The notes: generated by a model not told the origin, from the letters alone. A stretch of 64,000 nucleotides of DNA from Phoronis australis (GCA_002633005.1 NMRA01000059.1:4853-68852), one strand, 5' to 3'; positions 1 to 10,998 are shown, counted from the first letter of the stretch. Made by a program: numbers and translations.

Positions 1-168
1 AGGTGATAAAGGTCATGACCCACACAATGCCACAGGATGTAGAGCAGTAGGTGATAAAGGTCATGACCCACACAATGCCACAGGGTGTAGAGCAGTAGGT
101 GATAAAGGTCATGACCCACACAATGCCACAGGGTGTAGAGCAGTAGGTGATAAAGGTCATGACCCACA
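1..168. repeat. 48-bp minisatellite, about 3.5 copies
   Basis: Four near-identical units start at 1, 49, 97 and 145, each beginning AGGTGATAAAGGTCATGACC. The first unit touches the window edge, so the array may extend to the left. Open frames across it are a by-product of the repeat. Confidence 0.95.
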
Positions 169-1235
169 CCAGTGTAGGCCGGGGCAGTTGCGAATTTGTG
201 ATTTTAGGTAGAAAATGCCAAAATCGCAATTTCTTGGTATCTCACCATTTTTTCCAGTGGATGCAACAAGGCAAGAAGAAACGGTTTGATCATCTAGTGT
301 GCTTTCTATACTTTACGATTTTTTTCACCTGCCTTGAGACAGGGTGTAAACAAGGGCTTATTTGTTGACCCAGGCCAGTGATAACGTCAGCCACTCGTAC
401 TGTGGTCATTTCATGAAACGGACCGGCGCACTTCACCCAACTCGAAAGCATTTTTATTGCATCCATACTCTGACGAGGCATGTACTTTAAATAGCCCAAC
501 AATATAAACCGTCTGGTGAATGCAAACCTCCATCAACTCATTCATCCCATCGTCACGCTATTGCACAAACGGTTTTCAAACGTTGAAATAACCACAGCCT
601 TTCAACACACGTCATTTACGCGTGCTCTACGAGCGTGCTAACCAACGCGTTGAATCTGTCGAGGGAAATACGGCCATGTAATAATGTTTTCCGTATTCAC
701 CTAGCTCCCGCACTAGGCCTACTTCAACAGTGACCTCTGACATGGAAAGTTCAAAAGGTAGGCCAATGTCCACTCGACGTCGATAGCCGGTTAGATCATC
801 AAACTTTTGGAAAACAGCTTAAAGTAATACAATTATAGCAGTGTAAATATCACTCAACATGCAATCAGGTCTCAATCGTAACATCTGGAACAGGACTGTT
901 AATTATATGACAGTTCTGTCTCAGTTTCCAATTTCTATATATTATATCGTCTGCAACTCAGGCACCGATTCCTCGCCAATATCAAACATTGTGGTTTTTT
1001 AACTGTTTTCAGGAGATGTTACAAGTCCAATGCAAAGTTACCGTTGTTTTCATCTTTATTATCTCTTTTCAAGTAACAAATCGTTACATTTAGAACTGTT
1101 TCTTTTACTAAAGAAAACTTGCAACCTAACGCGCAAGTACATACATATAGTATGTGTTCCGCCACGTGAACAGTCAGAGTGAAGTATTTTAAAAAATTGC
1201 AAAAAGTGAAAGAAACTTAGGAATTCGAAGCGTAT
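169..1235. other. non-coding, nothing recognised
   Basis: AT-rich sequence. Short open frames are present but show no family resemblance, splice logic or composition suggesting coding. It may be intron of the putative SLC22-like gene or intergenic DNA. Confidence 0.5.
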
Positions 1236-1400
1236 GGGATAAATACAAAACGTACCTCGATTGGCGTACATGAAGTAATATCCCACCCGACATTATTCCT
1301 CGTATCAACCTCGACCTTCGGTCTCGTTCCGTACGCCGAATAATGTCTCGTGGGATATTACTTCATGTACGCCACTCTCGGTACTTTTTGTGTATGTATA
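1236..1400. repeat. foldback (inverted-repeat) element
   Basis: The 24-bp block at 1263-1286 (GGCGTACATGAAG...) recurs as its exact reverse complement at 1350-1373. The pairing continues imperfectly inward (GACATTATTC against GAATAATGTC) and outward through GGTAC and a T-rich segment, giving arms of about 60 nt around a loop of about 35 nt. This looks like a MITE or foldback transposon. No target duplication was established. Confidence 0.8.
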
Positions 1401-1948
1401 CATTCCGGTGCTCAGTTTAATTGAACAATCACAACTAGGGACTCAACTATTTCCCTTAAATCTAGTGCGTGTTCGTAGAAAACAATGATTTTCCTTTCTT
1501 ACGCTGTTTTAGTATCATAACCAAGTCAATTTTTCATTTGATACAAATCCAGAGTGAACTCTACGTTGAACTATCGATGTTATTGGAAATGAGAAGGGAT
1601 CTTTGCATGTAACGTCCCTAATTTAAGAACTAAGACCATATTTATTTTTATTGAACTACAGGGTCATTTGATACAGGTAAAATCATAGAAAACGATTAGA
1701 TCTGTGAGTAAAGAACGACACAAATACACAAAAGATTTATGATTTTCTCCCGAATTGGACTGCCCGAGACAACTGATTCTGGCAACGCACCTCAATTCGT
1801 TTCGGAGAAATTCAAGATTTTTATGAAGTCCAGTGGCATACTTCACATTACGTCTGCTGCTAACGAACTGGCTGAAGTTTTGTACAGTCCTTCAATCTGT
1901 CTATGAAGCAGGCCAAGGGTGAGGCAGGACAGGTGTTGCAAGCGCTTT
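1401..1948. other. non-coding, nothing recognised
   Basis: No gene, repeat array or transposon protein is recognised in this AT-rich stretch. Confidence 0.5.
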
Positions 1949-2078
1949 ACGCAGCACAAGCTAGGTGCTCATCTCTACGCAGCACAAGCTAGGTGCCCAT
2001 CTCTACGCAGCACAAGCTAGGTACTGTACGCAACACAAGCTATGTGCTCTACGCGCAGCACAAGCTAGGTGCTCATAT
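1949..2078. repeat. 28-bp minisatellite, five copies
   Basis: Units carrying ACGCAGCACAAGCTAGGTG begin at 1949, 1977, 2005, 2028 (shortened to 23 bp) and 2051. No coding role is evident. Confidence 0.9.
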
Positions 2079-2639
2079 CTTCACCTTATTTGCGTAATAC
2101 GTGCGGATAATTTAAACACTGTTGTTTTGCAAATGGCATGTATGGCGTAGGCCTATGGTTATTTACCATTTTCATTTTTTACAGAGGGATTTCTAATCCT
2201 GTGGCTCATCGAAATAAACAGCAGACACTATGTACGTGCCTCATTCCTATGCATCATACCACCCCCCTATCCCTCCAATTACCCATAAATTATCGGCAAG
2301 TAACCAAAGATGAAGGTAATGACAGTCTGTTTTAATACGAAACTAACTTTTAGCTGAGTCGAGGAGAGCTGAGATCCATGTGTTTAGTGAATTTTGAGTG
2401 AATTCTCGAGCGAATGCGACACGAACCCAGTTAGCTCACGCTCACCTCATTCGCTACAGTAAGATGTTTGCTTTCCTCGTATGACCACCCCTCTGTACAC
2501 GGCACCTCACTGTTGTCATCGTAAATCATACACGATGAGAACGAATTTGTCTCGTTATTCCATGGAATGTGGGTTGCTATGGAAACATTCTTTGGAACAA
2601 TGCAGTGGTGCGAGCTGGCAGTACCTGAAAAACAATCCA
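2079..2639. other. non-coding, nothing recognised
   Basis: Spacer between two minisatellites. An open frame on the plus strand enters the next array, but no homologous domain is recognised. Confidence 0.45.
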
Positions 2640-2938
2640 AACTTGTTTCACTTTACACCTGTCCACACGTCCATGATAACAACCTATCTAATTAAAACTC
2701 ATTACGCAATGTTAAACTTGTTTCACTTTACACCTGTCTACACGTCCATGATAACAACCTATCCAATTAAAACTCATTACGCAATGTTAAACTTGTTTCA
2801 CTTTACACCTGTCTACACGTCCATGATAACAACCTATCCAATTAAAACTCAATACGCAATGTTAAACTTGTTTCACTTTACACCTGTCTACACGTCCATG
2901 ATAACAACCTATCCAATTAAAACTCATTACGCAATGTT
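2640..2938. repeat. 75-bp tandem repeat, four copies, open on the plus strand
   Basis: Copies start at 2640, 2715, 2790 and 2865 and differ by only a few bases. Because 75 is a multiple of three, a plus-strand open frame (2481-2996) reads through as a 25-residue repeat containing LFHFTPV and SMITTYPIKT. No signal peptide, splice site or family resemblance supports a real protein, so the open frame is probably a consequence of unit length. Confidence 0.9.
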
Positions 2939-3069
2939 TATGAAATCAAACAAACAGTCCAAACTGTATTCGACAAAGATTTTGCATATTCTCTAGCATT
3001 GTACAGTCCTACTTGCAAACTATTCATTCTGGAGAATAGGTTCGTCATTGGTCTCTAGAAGCATGTAGA

Positions 3070-3755
3070 TGTAAAAAAATCACTTACTTAGAGACGTGGT
3101 TGGTTGTTAGCAGACGTTTCGACCTGGTCCGCCAGGTCTTTGTCGATGAATGAGAGATTTCCCGCCTTTCGCTCGTTAAGAATGCTGGAGTACACGGGGG
3201 TAAGTGGAGTCCTCTGTCCCGGTTCAGGAGGGGGCGTTGACTGTTGAAGTTTATGACATCTTTGAGCTTACGAGTATGCCAATTTTGGTCCTTGGCTAGG
3301 ATCCTGGATGACGCAAGAGAGATGGTGTGCCCAGGCGCCAAAATATGTTCCCCCACAGCTGTTGGTCTGTCTAGTTTCAGATGTTCTTTGAATCTGGTAA
3401 GGAACGGTCTCTTGGTTTTTCAAATGTAAATGTGTTGGGATCCTGGTCACATTTCAGCTGGTATATGACCCCACATTGTTTAGCCATCGGGGTTGGATCT
3501 TTGGGCCTGACTAGTAGCTAGGGAACGGAGGGTGTTGATAGGTTTCATGAAAGAGGAAATTCCGTGGGTTTTGTAGGTGTGTTGTAGGCGTTCAGATATT
3601 CCTCTTATGTATGGGATGGCAACGGAGGGACCATCGAGTTTTTCAGCTGATTTAGAATTAGGGGGGTCAGTAAACATCTGGTATCCATTAGCTCACAAAG
3701 CATCTTCAACGTGGCCGATCTCTTCGACATAGTCACGGTAGTCACTGATATATCA
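3070..3755 (-). mobile_element. Penelope-like element fragment, minus copy (RT tail and GIY-YIG endonuclease)
   Basis: Read on the minus strand this is the end of a Penelope-like retroelement: the segment between reverse transcriptase and nuclease, then a GIY-YIG-type endonuclease recognisable by KQCGVIYQLKCDQ, a degraded Y-x-G-x-T stretch, and GEHIL-x-PGHT-x-SLASSRIL-K. Penelope elements carry this C-terminal nuclease. Frameshifts divide it into three short open frames (ending near 3480, 3268 and 3084), so it is dead. The C-terminus continues about 35 residues further than in the plus copy. Its 5' side abuts the plus copy at about 3755. Confidence 0.8.
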
Positions 3756-4465
3756 ATCAGGTAACCTTGCCGTTCTTGCAAACACGTATTCTATAATGGC
3801 TCCATCAAAATCAAGATCTACAGCAAACCGACACATACGGACCAATACCTCCAGTTTTCTTCCAACCACCTCTTAAAGCACAAACATTCAGTCGCCCGTA
3901 CCCTCCTGGATAGAGCTGACCCTTACATCACTGACTACCGTGACTATGTCGAAGAGATGGACCACGTTGAAGATGCTTTGCGAACTAATGGATACCAGGA
4001 ATGGATGTTTACTGACTGGTTACTCCGTTGCCATCCCATTCATAAGAGGAATATCTGAACGCCTACAACACACATAAAGAACCCACGGAATTTCCTCTTA
4101 TATGAAACCTTTCAACACCCTCCGTTCCCTACTAGTCAGACCCAAAGACCCAACCCCGATGGCTAAACAATGTGGGGTTATATATCAGCTGAAATGTGAC
4201 CAGCATCTCAACCACACCTACGTTGGAGAAACCAGATTCAAAGAACATCTGAAACTAGACAGACCAACAGCTGTGAGGGAACATATTTTGGCGACTGGGC
4301 ACACCGCCTCTCTTGCGTCATCCAGGATCCTAGCCAAGGAACAAAATTGGCATACTCGTAAGCTCAAAGAGGTTATAAACATCAACAGTCAGCGCCCTCT
4401 CATGAACCGGTTCGAAACGTCAGCTAACAACCAACCACGTCTCTAAGTAGGTGACTTTTTTACAT
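3756..4465 (+). mobile_element. Penelope-like element fragment, plus copy
   Basis: From about 3790 one reads the end of the reverse transcriptase (SKPTHTDQYLQFSSNH, HSVARTLLDRAD, HVEDALRTNGY), a hallmark of Penelope-like elements. A connector follows, then the nuclease (4102-4446) with CGVIYQLKCDQ, TYVGET, EHILATGHT and SSRILAKEQNWHTRKLK. Residues just after TYVGET are missing compared with a full domain and the reading frame is interrupted between the RT tail and the nuclease, so it is non-functional. It ends with GTCTCTAAGTAGGTGAC plus a T-run, mirrored exactly at the outer edge of the minus copy. Confidence 0.8.
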
Positions 4466-5043
4466 CTACAAACTATTCATCGTTTGCGAGTTCGGAGAAT
4501 GTAGACATTACAAGATGTTATTGAGGAGTGAAACTAACGTCGTAAATGACTCATAAATCAAAGTGATAATTGCTCTAAGCATCCAAGAAGCCAACTTGTT
4601 CCTTACTCAGATCAACAAAGGATTTCTGGGTTTACAAAGAGCTGATAGTTTTTATTCCTTGAGACCATCGTCGCTACTTAATTCGTCACGCCATGATAAG
4701 CAACGTAGTCTCGAGCAATGACCAACTATCTATAGGAAGCCATCATTAAAATCCCTTCTAGTTTTACTAGAGAACATTTTTACATCATTTCACGTAAGCG
4801 ATGATCTATCGCCGCCACATGACAACTATTTAGAATGTCTTCAGTCTTTGAGAGTTCAAATAAAATGTTGGTATCAACAAAAAGTCTCTTGAAACACAAG
4901 TCTTTTAGAACACACTACTCACTGAGTAATTTCCTTAAGGCACACAAAAACACAAATTCTTCAGGAGGAGAGGTTACGAGCACTTCACTCCATTGTCGCC
5001 ATGGATTATTATATAGAATCCAGGCACTGTATAAACAAACACA
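4466..5043. other. non-coding spacer, no LTR recognised
   Basis: Lies between the Penelope pair and the end of the gypsy coding region. A 3' LTR matching the sequence next to the primer-binding site at 9294 would be expected here, but no matching stretch is seen. Confidence 0.4.
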
Positions 5044-6048
5044 CTAAATCAGGCGATCAGGTCTTTTAACACGACGAGGAGATCCTGGAGAGTCTGAAGG
5101 CATAGCCACTACACACTGTTTAGGAACAACACAAGTAGGTGGCGCATGAGAGGTGACCTTCGATGACATGGTTCTTGCTGTAGGATCAGTTGTTATCGGT
5201 GGCATCTCCCTAAGATGACGGCGGTCCTTCTACAAACTCCAGACTTAGTCTCAATTAGATATGATCTTGGCGGGTTCACTTCACTGCGGACGATTCCCTT
5301 TCTCACTATGTGTCTTGACTAAGACAGGCTCTCCTAGTTGAAGCGGTTGAAGTGGCTTAGCACCATGATGTCGGTTACAGGACGTCGAAGATGTCGCCTT
5401 GTACTTCTGATCTTTGGCAAGGATCTTCTCTCGGTTTGGCTCTAGTGTTGAGGACGGAACAGGTAGTGTAGTTCTCAAATGTGTTTCTACTGTGAGCTGT
5501 GATGGACTAGCTCATGTTGCTGCAATCGAGGTGTCTCGGTAGACCATCAAGGAAAACCAGGGGTCATCTTGGCTCAACATAGTTTTATCTGTTTGGACAG
5601 CTCTCTCTGCTTCCCCGTTGGAATTAGGAAGTTAAGGAATAGAGGTAACATGACGAAAATTGTACTTAGATGCAAACTCTCTGAAATCCACGGGCGTAAA
5701 TTGCGAACCATTGTCAGATACGACCTCGGTTGGGACACCGAATCGAGCTAATACGTCCTTTATGCGGCAGATGACGGCTGTAGCGTTTGTTGAACTGAGG
5801 GCGAGAATCTCTATCCAACGTGAGTAGTAGTCACACATCACTAGGTAGTTCTTGCTTTTGAAGAAGAACAAATCAACCCCGAGTCGCTGCCATGGACCCT
5901 GTGGCAATGGAGTTGTCATAAGAGGTTCACGCTTTTGGGTTGGTTTCTTCGCTGTACAGTGACTACACAATTTAACAGTCCTCTTTATATCATTGGTGAT
6001 ACCAGGACACCACACACCTAGCCGTGCTCTCTCGAGACACTTTGTCAC
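5044..6048 (-). pseudogene. gypsy integrase (broken)
   Basis: The upper part (5632-6048) shows the end of the zinc-binding region (CSHCTAKKP), then the catalytic core: GVDLFFFK, CDYYSRWIE with the region of the first Asp, and SDNGSQFT with the second Asp. An in-frame stop at about 5629 separates this from NSNGEAERAVQT, which holds the catalytic Glu. The C-terminal part continues to 5044 with GEPVLVKT, typical of the integrase tail. The enzyme would insert element cDNA into the host genome; this copy cannot be translated whole. Confidence 0.88.
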
Positions 6049-6398
6049 TCCCTGATGGCCGTCATGGATTCTGTCTAGTATTTATGGTCTCATACCATTG
6101 AGGAACGACGATCCTTGAATTGAAGACTATCAGACCATCAGTGACAGACAGTGATGCACGATGTGCATATAGACTCTTCAAGCTTTCAGGAACATCTCTT
6201 TCATACCTCGGCCAACCAGTTAGGGTGTATACGATGGCTGACCTCAGACGTTGCTTTACGGATGTTCATCTTCTTGTCGTGTGTAACTGGCAGGCTTGAC
6301 CCCATTGACTGTACATGTAGTTGAACATCTTGGTCAGTTGAAGAGTCTTTTAGGGCGAGAGGGCTTCTTGATAACGCATCAGACACGTGTGACATCAT
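6049..6398 (-). pseudogene. gypsy RNase H-integrase linker (frameshifted)
   Basis: An open frame at 6201-6398 contains VSDALSRSPL, the conserved ADALSR-type stretch that follows RNase H in gypsy elements. It is in a different frame from both RNase H and integrase, showing frameshifts near 6385 and between 6201 and 6048. Confidence 0.75.
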
Positions 6399-7680
6399 GT
6401 CTCATCAGTCTCATTAGAAGCCTCTGGCAGCGTAGTGGTACTTCATCCAGGCTCTTGGAGTTGATAAGAGGGACAAGAGGCTTGTGGTCGGTATATATTG
6501 TGACATTGCTGTGCCCACAGATATAGCGGTCAAACTTTTCGCATGCCCACACACTCGCCAAACATTCTTTCTCAATCTGGTCATACTTCTGTTCACTCTG
6601 TGTGAAGGTGCGAGAACAAAAGGCTATTGGCTTAAGAATGCTGTCCTGCTGCTGTAACAACACACCACCCAGACCATAAGAACTGGCATCAGCGCTTAAA
6701 ATAATTGGCTTTGTCACATCAGAGTAAGACAAGATGAGAGTTGATGCAATAAGCTGTTTCGTCCTTTTAAACGCTTCTTCTTAGGGCGCATCCCAAGTCC
6801 ATTGGCGGTGTGACTTCAGTAGATCATTTAGTGGACCGGTGATAGAGTTCAGGTCAGGTAGATATGAACAAAGGTAGTGTACCATTCCCATGAACTGATG
6901 AACTTGAGTGACTGACTTGGGCGGCTGCATTTGTAGGATGGCTGTAACCTTGCCTGGGTCGACCCGTATTCCATTCTTACTGAATAGGTGACCTAGGAAC
7001 TTCAGATCTTCTTTCCTGGACAAGCATTTATCTTGATTAAGCTTTAGGCCAGCTCGGTGAAGGGTTTCAAAGACCTTTGACAACCTAGCGTCGTCTTCGG
7101 CAGCATTCGCACCATACTCCAAGATGTCGTCCATATACACAAACACGCCGTCCAGGCCCTCTAGCACTTCTAGCATTTTCCTCATGAAGATTTCCGGGGC
7201 AGAGGTTATGCCGAATGGAAAACGACGGAAACAATAACGCCCAAATGGGGTTATAAAAGTAGTTAAGTCCTGGCTCTCTTCTGATAGAGGGATCTGGTAT
7301 AAACCACTCGCTGCGTCAAGACATTTGAAAATTGTTGCTCCCAGGAGTTTCGAAGTCACATCCTCTAGGGTTGGCAGGACGAATCTTTCTCGTTGGATGT
7401 TCACATTCAACTTCTTTAGATCGACACAGAGTCTGACTTTGCCCGTTTTTTTCGAGACAGGTACCATCGGGGCACACCACGGCGTAGGACGAATTACAAT
7501 ATTGAGGATTACAAGTTTGGTAAGACGGTCAATCTCCTCTTTCACTTTCTTCTCAAGTGGAAACGGAATACGTCGAGCTACGTTTAGGGCATATGGCTGG
7601 GCATTGTCCTTCAGGGATATCTTGACTGGGTCAGTATTGAGAAGTCCTTTATCTTCAGTATCTTCGAACGATAAGGTTCA
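6379..7680 (-). pseudogene. gypsy reverse transcriptase and RNase H (one nonsense break)
   Basis: Reverse transcriptase (6781 to about 7680) shows KKTGKVRLCVDLKKLN, LDAASGLYQIPL, FPFGITSAPEIF, the catalytic VYMDDIL and LGHLFSKNGIRVDP in normal order. It stops at 6781 right after WTWDAP, and the same frame continues into RNase H (DASSYGLGGVLLQQ, IEKECLASVWACEKF, YTDHKPLV), so one nonsense codon separates the two. RT and RNase H would copy the RNA genome into DNA. The protease lies in another frame, so a frameshift is also present near 7680. Confidence 0.92.
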
Positions 7681-7951
7681 TCTGACTGGCTACTACCCGG
7701 CCAAGAAGACTTTCAACTTTTCCATCAACCACTACCACACGAAAATGACAATTCTGTCCCTTGAACACAGTTCTTGCGATGAACTGTCCTCGACAACTAA
7801 GAGGACCGCCAGGGCTTGACAGCTTAGCCTTGATATCTTTCAGAGGAGGTCTTGGCTTGATCTTGAGATAGTGGGAGTACGACATGATGGAGACATCAGC
7901 GCCGGTATCTATCTTGAATGTTTCTGAAGAGTTGCCCAAGGTGAGGGTCAC
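7655..7951 (-). pseudogene. gypsy aspartic protease
   Basis: The open frame contains FKIDTGADVSIM, the D-T/S-G catalytic motif of retroelement aspartic proteases, and a later hydrophobic flap-like region ending in SLLGR. The family cleaves the Gag-Pol polyprotein. It ends at 7655 in a frame different from reverse transcriptase. Confidence 0.85.
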
Positions 7952-8031
7952 CTTCGAAGCGAGGTCGCTATAATCACAGTTTACGGCGCCTAGGAAGTAG
8001 TCAAGTTACTGCAGCAAAGAACTGATCAGCC

Positions 8032-8868
8032 TGTTGGTTGTCCTCCTCTTCGTAAACTTCATTTACTTTGTTGTTACGGCATACGGAGGCGAAGTGACCC
8101 TGTTTCGAACAGAACCGACATATTTTCCCTCTGGCAGGGCAGGCTTCAGGCCCAGGGGATCTATGGACATAACCACAATTAGGGCATTTCTTCTTCCCCG
8201 ACTGGTCTCCACTAGATTGTTTGGAGTTGGATTGGCTCTGACACTGGTGTGATGATTTCTTGGGCGATTTTTTTCTGCCCCCCTTTTCACGAAACTGACA
8301 GATACACCTTCACTCTGGTCAGACTGGACAAGTTCTTTGTATCGAGCTGTGTCTGTGGCCTTAGAAAGTGTCAGGTTTTCCTGTTCCATTTGAAGATCAC
8401 GCGACAACTCTTCGTCGGTCATCCCTGAGATAAGACGGTCTCGAATATGTTTATCTTCTTTTTCGCAGAAATTACAATGAGCTGCTAGTTCATGTAGACT
8501 TCTAACAAAACTTTCAACTGACGCATCCTGCTGTTGGCTGCGTTGATAGAATTTCGTTCTCTCGTGGATAGTGTTTTGCGTGGTACAAAATAGTCCTCGA
8601 ATTTCTGCAGAACCGTATTGAAATCGTCTTTTGGATCTGGTGGATTTGGCACTTCCTCTGTTGGAACAGGTGTTTCAAATTTGAATGACTTGAAGATGTG
8701 TTCGGCTTGACGACACATCGTATACACAAGTGCAGAGACTTGTACATCACTTTTTTCATCCCTGATTTTCTGTAGAATGTAGTAACGCAAAAACCTGGTT
8801 TTCCAGTCTAGCCATGACGATGGTTTCGAGAAATCAAATGGTTCCGGTGCTTGATATTTAGGCATTGT
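8032..8868 (-). pseudogene. gypsy gag with zinc knuckle (frameshifted)
   Basis: The most likely start is the ATG at 8868 (MPKYQAPEPFDFSKPSSW), followed by a helical capsid-like region (WKTRFLRYYILQKI). A second frame carries GMTDEELSRDLQMEQ, and a third has CPNCGYVH and CRFCSKQGHFASVC, cysteine-rich knuckles that bind RNA in Gag. Three frames for one protein show at least two frameshifts. Confidence 0.85.
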
Positions 8869-9276
8869 GGACGATATGGTAGTGCTACACACACACAATG
8901 ATTGACAGTACAAAGTAGTAGCAGATATTGACAGTTCACGAACGAGCTAGTCTATAGATTTGACGATCAGTGATACGGACAGTAATGACACAAATTCGAC
9001 TTGACTGATGTGATGACTTGACTTTAAGACTTGACAAGGAAACGGGAGATGATCGTACCTTTCCAGTTATCATTTTTGTGCCGACTGACACGCAGGGAAT
9101 GCTCAATTGACGATATGACAGCTGTGTACGTAGACAATGTGGTCACAAACAAGTGATGATTTCATCCACAAAAATCTACCTTTTCATTCGACCATCCACC
9201 TTCAAACTATAGTCCTAAGTGTTCTCTGAGGCTTTATCTTCCGTTTTCAGTGATTTTCATTTAGTATTTCGAAGCA
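8869..9276 (-). other. gypsy 5' untranslated leader
   Basis: Non-coding stretch between the gag start at 8868 and the primer-binding site at 9277-9293. No other feature is seen. Confidence 0.6.
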
Positions 9277-9293
9277 TCCCACTTCTGACACCA
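9277..9293 (-). other. tRNA-Leu primer-binding site and LTR edge
   Basis: On the minus strand TGGTGTCAGAAGTGGGA is complementary to the 3' end of animal tRNA-Leu including CCA. It directly follows ...TTAAAACA, the CA end expected of an LTR. This fixes the inner LTR edge at 9294. The outer edge cannot be set without the second LTR. Confidence 0.8.
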
Positions 9294-9590
9294 TGTTTTA
9301 AGGCTACCAAATGAATGATGATAAAACCACGTTCAGGTAGTTTACATGAAACCGGAAGTACAGTATTTATTTGCTGCGGGATTGACGTCAATACAAAATG
9401 GCGACTGCCATTGGCTAATAAAATCAAAAATACGAAAACTAAAATATATCAAAAATAATATAACACATCTGAAACTCCCTCTCTTCACTTAATTTGTTTT
9501 ATTTTAATTGACATATTTTCATGAATAATCTGGGTTGAGGAAGATGCAATGCTATCAAAAATAAATGAAGTTCACAAACAGTGAAATCTG
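9294..9590 (-). other. probable 5' LTR remnant, outer edge unknown
   Basis: Sequence outside the primer-binding site should be LTR. A minus-strand AATAAA at about 9365 fits an LTR polyadenylation signal. No second copy exists in the window to define its length. Confidence 0.45.
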
Positions 9591-9795
9591 GAATCATTTA
9601 CACGTCTGATGGCGAGTAGCCATCTACCCTAGGTACTTTGCCTTGTGTATACAAAGAATCATTTACATGTCTGGTGACGAGTGGCCTTCGATCCTGTGCA
9701 TTTAGGATTAGCCATGTGTACACAAAGAATCATTTACACGTCTGATGGCGAACGACCTTCCAATCCCTTAGCCACTTAGACATATGTATACAAAC
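9591..9795. repeat. 65-71 bp tandem repeat, three copies
   Basis: Units beginning GAATCATTTACACGTCTG start at 9591, 9656 and 9727; each ends near GTGTATACAAA. Copies are moderately diverged. Confidence 0.9.
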
Positions 9796-10045
9796 CAATA
9801 CAACTTAAGTTGGCTTTGTAAAGTAGACAGCTTGTACAATTTAATACCAGTGTTTATGCCAATCTGTCAATCGCCTGATGGTATCTTTTAGTAAAATGTA
9901 GTACAAAAAAGGGCCACATTCACAATAAAACAATGTTATCCATTAAGATATCAAAATATCTTTTAATCTAAAATTATAAATAAAGTCTTAAAAAAACGCT
10001 TTTCATAAATTATATTGCTTCATTTTATACAACTTCGCAACCTTC
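9796..10045. other. non-coding, nothing recognised
   Basis: AT-rich spacer between two tandem arrays. Confidence 0.5.
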
Positions 10046-10262
10046 ATCATGGAAGTCACAATCTCCATATCGTTTTATCATGGAAGTCACAATCTCCATA
10101 TCGTTTTATCATGGAAGTCACAATCTCCATATCGTTTTATCATGGAAGTCACAATCTCCATATCCTTTTATCATGGAAGTCACAACCTCCATATCGTTTT
10201 ATCATGGAAGTCACAATCTCCATCTCGTTTCATCACGGAAGTCACAATCTTCATAGCATTTA
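10046..10262. repeat. 31-bp minisatellite, seven copies
   Basis: Units with ATCATGGAAGTCACAATCTC repeat at 31-bp spacing from 10046. All three frames are open through much of the array because of composition, not coding. Confidence 0.95.
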
Positions 10263-10617
10263 TGTAAAAAGAAACAGCTTAAAATAGTTCCTGTAGCACT
10301 TTGGAGAAGTGTGCATGAATTGTTTCAGGTGAGTTACAGTTCAATGGCGCCAGATATTTCTAAAATACTTTCCGAAGTTGGGGCTACAGACCATGTCTTA
10401 CGCCATTGTGTTTCGATCAAACTTTTGAATTAAGCCACTTACCGTTATGCAACTCTTTAATCAACATCAAATCTCAACTCTGTATTTACACCAACTTCTA
10501 GCTTGTATTCGTTGGAATGACGTTTCAGTCGGCTACGTGTTCACTTGTTACAGCGTTCTTAGAAGAACAGTCACCGGTGTATGATACAAACACGGTATAC
10601 ATTTGGATTATGTTCTA
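10263..10617. other. non-coding, nothing recognised
   Basis: No gene or repeat recognised. Confidence 0.5.
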
Positions 10618-10700
10618 GTACGCGACGGGGTTTGAACCTGGCACCTTCCATCCCTTAGTTATACTTACATATATTTTGTTGCCTAAGGAGTGTAAGTCAC
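10618..10700 (-). repeat. tRNA-derived SINE fragment
   Basis: On the minus strand GGTTCAAACCC is a full match to the internal B box of tRNA-type Pol III promoters, preceded by AGGGATGGAAGGTGCCA, a layout common in tRNA-derived SINEs. The A box side is weak. Confidence 0.45.
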
Positions 10701-10866
10701 GTGTCGCTTAGATGCTTGCAAGGTTGATTGATGATATTGCCGTGTAGCTTCTTATATATAGCTTCTTTGACCTTTCATTTACTGAGACCAGCATATTTTA
10801 CCGTTATTCCGGATGTCGTCATTTTGGCCACACATGCTCTGCAGCATTACTTGTGTTCAGTATTCC

Positions 10867-10944
10867 TCAGTGGTTTCCAATGGTCTGCCGAGCTCCATCG
10901 ATATAGGATCCACCACATTCACACGGAATTTGATAGGTGACGTT
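10867..10944 (-). mobile_element. Penelope-like GIY-YIG fragment (third copy)
   Basis: Twenty-five residues contain VTYQIPCECGGSYID, the start of the GIY-YIG nuclease of Penelope-like elements, then a stop. It belongs to a different subfamily from the pair at 3070-4465 (CECGG in place of KCDQ). Confidence 0.6.
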
Positions 10945-10998
10945 CTTCTTTTCTTCCACACCCCACCCCATGACTGTCTCCGGTTTGATTTTTGGCAT

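Larger units (their letters stand above)
5044..9293 (-). mobile_element. decayed Ty3/gypsy LTR retrotransposon
   Basis: The minus strand carries, in order: primer-binding site (9277-9293), gag with a zinc knuckle, aspartic protease, reverse transcriptase, RNase H and integrase. The order RT, RNase H, integrase identifies Ty3/gypsy. Pol ends at a stop codon at 5044-5046 after an RRVKRPDRLI-like tail. At least two in-frame stops (about 6781 and 5629) and several frame changes show it is inactive. The 5' LTR lies to the right of 9293, with a minus-strand AATAAA near 9365, but no 3' LTR partner is seen on the left. Confidence 0.92.

Noticed and set aside
10049-10287. Two overlapping 72-90 codon frames
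   Set aside because: Generated by the 31-bp minisatellite.
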